A stretch of 6,210 nt of DNA, from positions 1,975 to 8,184 of the forward strand of contig VBNY01000011.1 of NCBI GenBank assembly GCA_005877705.1, in the 5' to 3' direction. Below are positions 1 to 3,917 of this stretch, one piece after another. Position numbers and translations under genes: made by a program. A model generated the notes under the pieces. The model worked only from the letters and a program-made list of their open reading frames with translations, was not told the origin of the DNA and did no database searches. The stretch's first letter is position 1; every line of letters begins with the position of its first letter. The stretch comes from Gammaproteobacteria bacterium. GTDB taxonomy: Bacteria; Pseudomonadota; Gammaproteobacteria; Steroidobacterales; Steroidobacteraceae.

Positions 1-295
1 GCCCCGCCGCCATGCCGGCGTTGGCGACCGCGACCACGTCCGCGCTGTTCACCAACACCCAGTTGTGGCCCATCGCCTGGGCCGGCAGCTTGCCGGCGTG
101 ATGCAGTGTGACCGTGACCTGGGCACAGTCGCCCGGGACGTCGAGCTCCTTCTTGTCATACTGCATCAGGTCGTTGCCGGTGATCTCGAACTTGCATTTG
201 TCGGCCGGCGCGGCTGCAGAGGCAGGCAGCGGCAGCAGCAGCGCCTGCAGGCCGAGCAGCGCGCCGGCGGCGAGCGCATTTGGCGTCACATTCAT
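1..295 (-). CDS. azu: Azurin, periplasmic type 1 copper protein (C-terminus beyond left edge)
   Basis: Azurin is a small periplasmic blue copper protein that carries single electrons between respiratory partners. Reading the minus strand from ATG at 295 gives 98 visible residues before the window ends. Residues 1-31 form a signal peptide with a Leu/Ala-rich core ending Ala-Pro-Ala, with predicted cleavage before Asp32. Cys34 and Cys57 match the azurin disulfide (mature Cys3-Cys26). The segment MGHNWVLV holds Gly76 and His77, matching copper ligands Gly45 and His46. All four positions share the same offset of 31, which strongly supports the assignment. The remaining ligands (Cys112, His117, Met121) lie outside the window. 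A strong ribosome site, GAGGAG at 303-308, sits 7 nt before the start. The gene lies 78 bp downstream of the reductase on the same strand, so it may be co-transcribed or have its own promoter. The signal peptide n-region has no Lys or Arg, which is unusual. Confidence 0.93.
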   Translation of the reverse strand, partial: MNVTPNALAAGALLGLQALLLPLPASAAAPADKCKFEITGNDLMQYDKKELDVPGDCAQVTVTLHHAGKLPAQAMGHNWVLVNSADVVAVANAGMAAG

Positions 296-302
296 CAGTC
301 GT

Positions 303-308
303 CTCCTC
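303..308 (-). promoter_or_regulatory. Shine-Dalgarno site of the azurin gene
   Basis: The minus-strand sequence GAGGAG lies 7 nt upstream of ATG 295. It is the best ribosome-binding site in the window and fixes the azurin start. It also lies downstream of an in-frame TGA, with no ATG, GTG or TTG between that stop and 295, so no longer form with an ordinary start codon is possible. Confidence 0.85.
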
Positions 309-373
309 GAGGGCGTAGGTGGTCTCGACAGCTTCGATCATGTGGCTCATCAACAGTGTCAGCAAGCGCATCT

Positions 374-1441
374 TCAGTCCGGCACGCCCAGCCGCTGGTG
401 CATGATGGGACTCGTGGTGGTGTACTGCAGGAACTGCTTCTTCTGCGGATAGAGGTGGTGCTGGATCGCGAATGCGGCGAGCGCCGCCTCGTGAAACCCG
501 GACAGGATCAGCTTCTTCTTGCCCGGATAGGTGTTGATGTCGCCCACCGCGAACACCCCCGGCAGGCTCGTCTGGAATTTCTCGGTGTCAACCTTGAGCG
601 CCTTCTTCTCCAGCTCCAGACCCCATGCCGCGATCGGCCCCAACTTCGGATGCAAGCCGAAGAACACCAGCAGCTGATCGGCCTCCAGCGCCTGGACCGT
701 GCCGTCGGCGGCCTTGATGTTGATCCCGCGCAGCGCACCGCTCTCGACGATCAGCGAAGCGGGGAGCGCCTCGAAGTAACGCATGCGCCCCGCCGCAGCC
801 AGCTCGCGCATCTTGGCAACAGAGGCCGGCGCTGCGCGGAACTCCGCGCGGCGGTGCACGAGCGCCAGACTTCGCGACTTGGGCGTGAGCTCCAGAGTCC
901 AATCGAGCGCCGAGTCGCCGCCGCCAAACACGACGAGCCGCTTGCCGTGCAGCTGGCTTGCGTTCTTCACCCGATACTGGATCGCCGAGCCCTCGAAAGC
1001 CTGCGCGCCCTCGAGACCGATCCGGCGGGGCTGGAACGAGCCGAGGCCGGCCGCGATGACCACCGCGCCCGCATCGAAGGTCGTGCCGAGGGTGGTGCGC
1101 ACGCGAAACCGCCCGTCCGCCGTTGGCGCGAACTCCATGACTTCCTGACCGAGATGCAGCTGCGGCTTGAAGGGCTTGATCTGCTGCACGAGCCGGTCGA
1201 CGAGCTCCTGGGCGCCGCACACCGGCAGCGCCGGAATGTCGTAGATCGGCTTGTCCGGATACAGCTCGGCGCACTGCCCGCCGGCGTGCTGCAGTGAATC
1301 GACCACATGGGCGCCGATGCCGAGCAGCCCGAGCTCAAACACCTGAAACAGGCCGCACGGACCTGCTCCAATCACGACGACTTCGGTGACGATCGCCTCC
1401 CGGGGGGCGGCGACCGAGGGAATCTGGCTCAAAAGAGTCAC
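374..1441 (-). CDS. Ferredoxin/flavodoxin--NADP(+) reductase, type 2 (thioredoxin-reductase-like)
   Basis: This cytoplasmic FAD enzyme would move electrons between NADPH and ferredoxin or flavodoxin (EC 1.18.1.2 type). From GTG 1441 it is 355 residues, normal for the family. An N-terminal FAD Rossmann motif, GAGPCG, is at about 25-30. The family-typical segment GGQCAELYPDKPIYDIP follows at about 54-70. The NADPH motif GGGDSA is at 173-178, with HRR at about 196-198 to bind the 2'-phosphate. FAVGD at about 297-301 is the C-terminal FAD contact, and the tail carries the YTTTSP stretch seen in this family. The CxxC redox pair of true thioredoxin reductases is absent, which separates it from TrxB. 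The start is uncertain. The frame stays open to GTG 1504, but that would lie upstream of the likely -10 box at 1465-1470; TTG 1432 is another option. None of these has a good ribosome site. The gene is divergent from the [2Fe-2S] subunit gene and followed by azurin. Confidence 0.88.
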   Translation of the reverse strand: MTLLSQIPSVAAPREAIVTEVVVIGAGPCGLFQVFELGLLGIGAHVVDSLQHAGGQCAELYPDKPIYDIPALPVCGAQELVDRLVQQIKPFKPQLHLGQEVMEFAPTADGRFRVRTTLGTTFDAGAVVIAAGLGSFQPRRIGLEGAQAFEGSAIQYRVKNASQLHGKRLVVFGGGDSALDWTLELTPKSRSLALVHRRAEFRAAPASVAKMRELAAAGRMRYFEALPASLIVESGALRGINIKAADGTVQALEADQLLVFFGLHPKLGPIAAWGLELEKKALKVDTEKFQTSLPGVFAVGDINTYPGKKKLILSGFHEAALAAFAIQHHLYPQKKQFLQYTTTSPIMHQRLGVPD

Positions 1442-1464
1442 TTTCGCGCAAACGGCCAACCGCC

Positions 1465-1470
1465 ATTGTA
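1465..1470 (-). promoter_or_regulatory. Candidate -10 box for the reductase gene
   Basis: The minus strand reads TACAAT here, one mismatch from the sigma-70 consensus TATAAT. The hexamer 17 bp upstream (ATGCGA) is a poor -35. Transcription would begin near 1458, giving a leader of about 17 nt before GTG 1441. This fits the shorter start and excludes GTG 1504. The evidence is one hexamer plus its position in a divergent gap, so it stays tentative. Confidence 0.35.
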
Positions 1471-1530
1471 GAGTGTCTTCGCAACCCTCGCATGACGGCG
1501 GCACAGGTGCGGCGGACGCGCAGGGCGCCG

Positions 1531-1536
1531 TATAGT
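1531..1536 (+). promoter_or_regulatory. Candidate -10 box for the [2Fe-2S] subunit/gabT operon
   Basis: TATAGT stands out in very GC-rich surroundings, 37 bp upstream of ATG 1573, and would give a leader of about 30 nt. No convincing -35 hexamer is visible 16-18 bp upstream, so use of this promoter may depend on an activator, or the match may be chance. The divergent gap 1442-1572 must hold the promoters of both transcripts. Confidence 0.35.
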
Positions 1537-1572
1537 ACGCCTCCCGCGCTGTTGCGCGCCGCGGAAATCCCG

Positions 1573-2034
1573 ATGATCAAGGTGAACGTGAATGGTAAGG
1601 AGCTGCAGGTCACGGCGGATCCCGAAACGCCGCTGCTGTGGGTGCTGCGCGATTCGCTGGGCCTCACGGGGACGAAGTACGGCTGCGGCATGGCGCTGTG
1701 CGGAGCCTGCACGGTGCATCTCGATGGCGCTGCCGTGCGCTCGTGCGTCACACCGGTGAGCTCGGTAGGGGAACGCAAGGTGACGACGATCGAAGGCCTG
1801 GCGCGCGACCTGAGCCACCCCGTGCAGAAAGCCTGGCTGGAGCTCGACGTTCCCCAGTGCGGCTACTGCCAGTCCGGGCAGATCATGTCGGCAGCGGCCC
1901 TGCTCGCGCATACGCCACAGCCGACGGATGCGGACATCGATGCGGCCATGTCCGGCAACCTGTGCCGCTGCGGCACCTATCAGCGCATCCGCGCCGCGAT
2001 CCACCGCGCCGCGCAGCTCATGGCCGCCAGCTAA
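1573..2034 (+). CDS. [2Fe-2S]-binding subunit of a xanthine dehydrogenase-family hydroxylase (IorA type)
   Basis: This is the small iron-sulfur subunit of a molybdenum hydroxylase. Such proteins pass electrons from a molybdopterin subunit to an acceptor, as in isoquinoline 1-oxidoreductase. From ATG 1573 it has 153 residues, the usual length. The N-terminal plant-ferredoxin-like domain binds the first cluster through Cys38, Cys43, Cys46 and Cys58 (segment KYGCGMALCGACTVHLDG and a later Cys). The C-terminal helical domain binds the second through Cys96 and Cys99 (CGYC) and Cys131 and Cys133 (CRC). All eight ligands are present. The frame is open back to ATG 1492, but those extra 27 residues are Arg-rich and unlike the family; the family's usual start matches MIKVNVNGK at 1573. 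Only a weak GGA ribosome site is seen. The large molybdopterin subunit normally follows directly but is missing here; gabT follows after 16 bp. The substrate cannot be inferred. Confidence 0.9.
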   Translation: MIKVNVNGKELQVTADPETPLLWVLRDSLGLTGTKYGCGMALCGACTVHLDGAAVRSCVTPVSSVGERKVTTIEGLARDLSHPVQKAWLELDVPQCGYCQSGQIMSAAALLAHTPQPTDADIDAAMSGNLCRCGTYQRIRAAIHRAAQLMAAS

Positions 2035-2036
2035 GC

Positions 2037-2043
2037 GAAGGGG
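2037..2043 (+). promoter_or_regulatory. Shine-Dalgarno site that selects the TTG start of gabT
   Basis: GAAGGGG ends 7 nt before TTG 2051, good spacing for a ribosome-binding site. There is no ATG near the point where homology to GabT begins. It lies in the short gap after the upstream stop codon, consistent with one operon. Confidence 0.65.
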
Positions 2044-2050
2044 TACGATC

Positions 2051-3346
2051 TTGACATCCAACACCGAACTGCACCAACGCCGCAAGGACGCCGTGCCGCG
2101 CGGCGTCTCGAACTCGCTCGCGGTCTATGCCGAGCGCGCCGCCAACGCGGAGCTGTGGGACGTGGAGGGCCGGCGCTACATCGACTTCGCGAGCGGCATC
2201 GCCGTGCTCAACACCGGGCACGTGCATCCGAAGGTCAAGGAGGCGATCGCCCGCCAGCTCGACAAGCTCACGCACACCTGCTTCCAGGTCACCCCCTACG
2301 AGAGCTACATCGCGCTCGCGGAGCAGTTGAATGCGCTCGCGCCCGGGGCCAGCCCGAAGAAGACGATGTTCCTCACCACGGGCGCCGAGGCGGTCGAGAA
2401 CGCGATCAAGATCGCCCGCTTCCACACCAAACGCTCGGGCGTCATCGCCTTCTCCGGCGGCTTTCACGGACGCACGCTCGCCTGCATCAGCCTCACCGGC
2501 AAGGTGCAGCCCTACAAGGCGGGCTTCGGGCCGATGCTGTCGGAGATCTATCACGTGCCCTACCCGATGCCGTATCACGGCGTCACGGTCGAGCACTCCC
2601 TGCAGGCTCTCGAGCAGCTCTTCAAGGCCGACGTGGACCCGGCGCGGGTCGCGGCGATCATCATCGAGCCGGTGCTCGGCGAGGGCGGCTTCTATGTCGC
2701 GCCGCCCGAGTTGCTGCGACGGCTGCGCAGCCTGTGCGACAGCCACGGCATCGTGCTCATCGCAGATGAGATCCAGACGGGGTTCGCGCGCACCGGGCGC
2801 ATGTTCGCGGTCGAGCACGCGGGTATCGAGCCGGATCTCATGGCGGTCGCCAAGAGTGTCGCCGGCGGTCTGCCGCTGTCGGCCGTCATCGGCAAGGCCG
2901 ACATCATGGACTCCCCCGCTCCGGGCGGACTCGGCGGCACATTTGCCGGCTCACCGCTCGCCTGCGCCGCGGGACTGGCGGTGCTGCAGGTGATCCGTGA
3001 GGAGCAGCTGCTGCAGCGCGCGCAGCATATCGGACATTTCATGACATCGCGCCTGAAGGGTCTGCAGGTGCGCTTTCCGTGCATGGGCGACGTGCGCAAC
3101 CTGGGGGCGATGGTCGCCGTCGAGCTGGTGAAGAAAGGCAGCGCCGCCGCGCCGGATGCGGAGCTGACCAAGGCGCTGGTGCAGGCGGCCGGGCGGCGCG
3201 GGCTCGTCATTCTCTCGTGCGGGATCTATTCCAACGTGATCCGGTTTCTCGCGCCGCTCACCATTTCCGATGCCCTGCTGAAGGAAGGCTGCCATCTGTT
3301 CGAGCAGTCGCTCGACGAGGTGGCGCGCCCGGCCGTCGCCGCCTGA
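2051..3346 (+). CDS. gabT: 4-Aminobutyrate--2-oxoglutarate aminotransferase, TTG start
   Basis: This is a class III PLP-dependent transaminase that converts GABA and 2-oxoglutarate to succinate semialdehyde and glutamate in the cytoplasm (EC 2.6.1.19). From TTG 2051 it has 431 residues, close to the 426 of E. coli GabT. Key residues fall at the E. coli numbers: Ile50 in the substrate pocket, Gly111-Ala112 for the PLP phosphate, Arg141 in FHGRT, Glu211 in LGEGG, Asp239 and Gln242 in IADEIQTGF, and Lys268 in AVAKSVAGG as the Schiff-base lysine. This alignment without gaps up to residue 268 is the best argument for the TTG start; an ATG at 1928 would overlap the upstream gene by over 100 bp. It follows the [2Fe-2S] gene by 16 bp and is probably co-transcribed. 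No gabD partner is visible. Related activities such as 5-aminovalerate aminotransferase (DavT) cannot be excluded from sequence alone. Confidence 0.92.
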   Translation: MTSNTELHQRRKDAVPRGVSNSLAVYAERAANAELWDVEGRRYIDFASGIAVLNTGHVHPKVKEAIARQLDKLTHTCFQVTPYESYIALAEQLNALAPGASPKKTMFLTTGAEAVENAIKIARFHTKRSGVIAFSGGFHGRTLACISLTGKVQPYKAGFGPMLSEIYHVPYPMPYHGVTVEHSLQALEQLFKADVDPARVAAIIIEPVLGEGGFYVAPPELLRRLRSLCDSHGIVLIADEIQTGFARTGRMFAVEHAGIEPDLMAVAKSVAGGLPLSAVIGKADIMDSPAPGGLGGTFAGSPLACAAGLAVLQVIREEQLLQRAQHIGHFMTSRLKGLQVRFPCMGDVRNLGAMVAVELVKKGSAAAPDAELTKALVQAAGRRGLVILSCGIYSNVIRFLAPLTISDALLKEGCHLFEQSLDEVARPAVAA

Positions 3347-3368
3347 GTGGCCACTTTTTCCAAATGAA

Positions 3369-3668
3369 CTAGGCGCGGCCGGCGTTGGCGTCGGTCGGCG
3401 TATGGAAGTACTCGCTTTCGGAAGCGAGCTGCTCGAGCAGGCGTTTCAGCTCGGCCATGCGCCCCTCGGCGGTGCTGATCGGCATGCAATCCTGGCAGCG
3501 CGCATCCCCGCAGGGCTGGCGCGAGTACAGCCAGTACTGGATGGCGCCCGCCAGCAGCCCGTCGGCGATGTCCCACAGATCGGCGTCTTTGTCTTTATCC
3601 GCGAGCCGATTTCCCAGGTCCACGGCTTTCGTGAAGGCCGAGTCGAAGGTGTCAGCGATCTCGGTCAT
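3369..3668 (-). CDS. Hypothetical 99-residue protein with a Cys-X4-Cys-X2-Cys cluster
   Basis: I do not recognise this family. The minus-strand product has no signal peptide or membrane segment and is probably a cytoplasmic, mainly helical, acidic protein. Residues 1-50 look helical and include an Asp/Lys run (DKDKDAD, 24-30) followed by a Trp-containing amphipathic helix (DLWDIADGLLAGAIQYWLYSR). Cys53, Cys58 and Cys61 form a tight C-X4-C-X2-C cluster at the centre, which could bind a metal or form a disulfide. A second helix spans about 66-87, and the tail is disordered. Only three cysteines occur; His89 could be a fourth ligand, but this is a guess. The start ATG 3668 has GAGGG 3 nt upstream, a slightly short spacing, and a TATACT box at 3697-3702. 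The gene converges on gabT with 22 bp between stops and diverges from the GGDEF-EAL gene. Opposite-strand frames here give protein-like sequence less convincingly. Confidence 0.7.
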   Translation of the reverse strand: MTEIADTFDSAFTKAVDLGNRLADKDKDADLWDIADGLLAGAIQYWLYSRQPCGDARCQDCMPISTAEGRMAELKRLLEQLASESEYFHTPTDANAGRA

Positions 3669-3696
3669 GAGCCCTCAGCTTAAGATCGTGGCGGCT

Positions 3697-3702
3697 AGTA
3701 TA
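3697..3702 (-). promoter_or_regulatory. Candidate -10 box for the hypothetical Cys-cluster gene
   Basis: The minus strand reads TATACT, one mismatch from TATAAT, in a locally AT-richer patch. Transcription would start near 3690, leaving about 22 nt of leader before ATG 3668. No good -35 hexamer is seen at 16-18 bp spacing. Confidence 0.4.
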
Positions 3703-3735
3703 AGGCAAACACCGTGAGATCCGGTCTCGAGGGAG

Positions 3736-3752
3736 CGGCCGTCGGCCGGCCG
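3736..3752. repeat. Perfect GC-rich inverted repeat in the divergent intergenic region
   Basis: CGGCCG at 3736-3741 and CGGCCG at 3747-3752 can pair as a 6 bp stem around the 5-base loop TCGGC. A-T and G-T pairs extend the stem, and TTTC follows on the plus strand. No plus-strand gene lies upstream that would need a terminator here. It may be a protein-binding dyad or a chance structure in GC-rich DNA. Confidence 0.45.
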
Positions 3753-3839
3753 TTTCAGGGGCAAATAAGCGCCGCAATTCAACGGGAAAGCGACCCCTTT
3801 CACAGTCGTCGCTCCTTCTGCGAACCTCGCCACGGAAAG

Positions 3840-3908
3840 GCGCCGGGATTCAGGCGCATGATCGGCAAAGCTGAAGGGCTGCCTGAGCAGATACGGACCC
3901 TGCGGTCC
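3840..3908 (+). promoter_or_regulatory. Candidate structured leader before the GGDEF-EAL gene
   Basis: Several short helices can form in the plus-strand RNA. GCGCC 3840-3844 pairs with GGCGC 3853-3857 around an 8-base loop, GGGATTCA. GGCA 3864-3867 pairs with TGCC 3880-3883. GGACC 3895-3899 pairs with GGTCC 3904-3908 around a CTGC tetraloop. An alternative 7 bp helix, TTCAGGC 3849-3855 with GCCTGAG 3881-3887 (one G-U pair), would disrupt the first two. The segment also has GGA triplets at 3834, 3846 and 3895, one in a hairpin loop and two as ACGGA, as CsrA/RsmA sites often are. It does not match the conserved core of the class I c-di-GMP riboswitch. If translation really begins at the in-frame ATG 3858, most of this segment would be coding, which weakens the idea. 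Confidence 0.3.
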
Positions 3909-3917
3909 TCGAGCCTT

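Larger units (their letters stand above)
3669..3917. other. Divergent intergenic region between the Cys-cluster gene and the GGDEF-EAL gene
   Basis: This 249 bp gap separates two divergent genes. It holds a -10-like box for the minus-strand gene (3697-3702), the CGGCCG inverted repeat (3736-3752) and the possible structured leader (3840-3908). Between 3753 and 3835 I see no convincing sigma-70 promoter for the plus-strand gene. Open frames crossing the gap have codon use unlike the neighbouring genes, and I regard them as non-coding. Confidence 0.6.

Noticed and set aside
293..337. Tat-like Ser-Arg-Arg-Arg-Leu motif in frame upstream of azurin
   Set aside because: Only CTG codons could start it after the in-frame stop, and the Arg codons are the Shine-Dalgarno sequence itself.
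156..371. Short minus-strand frame starting 2 nt after the reductase stop and overlapping the azurin start
   Set aside because: After about 33 residues it becomes an Arg/Ala-rich shadow of azurin, and it has no ribosome site. The azurin frame is strongly supported in the overlap.
65..1297. A 410-codon plus-strand open frame antisense to azurin and the reductase
   Set aside because: Its product is Arg- and Leu-rich with no recognisable domain, while the minus strand encodes two clear families. It is a by-product of high GC content.
3561..3599. EF-hand-like calcium loop in the hypothetical protein (DKDKDAD, residues 24-35)
   Set aside because: The Asp residues at positions 1, 3 and 5 fit, but position 6 is Ala instead of Gly and position 12 is Ala instead of Glu or Asp.
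3851..3867. Sigma-54 type promoter with GG and GC 10 nt apart
   Set aside because: Only the GG and GC pair and a few flanking bases match; the -12 element is poor, and such spacing is common in GC-rich DNA.
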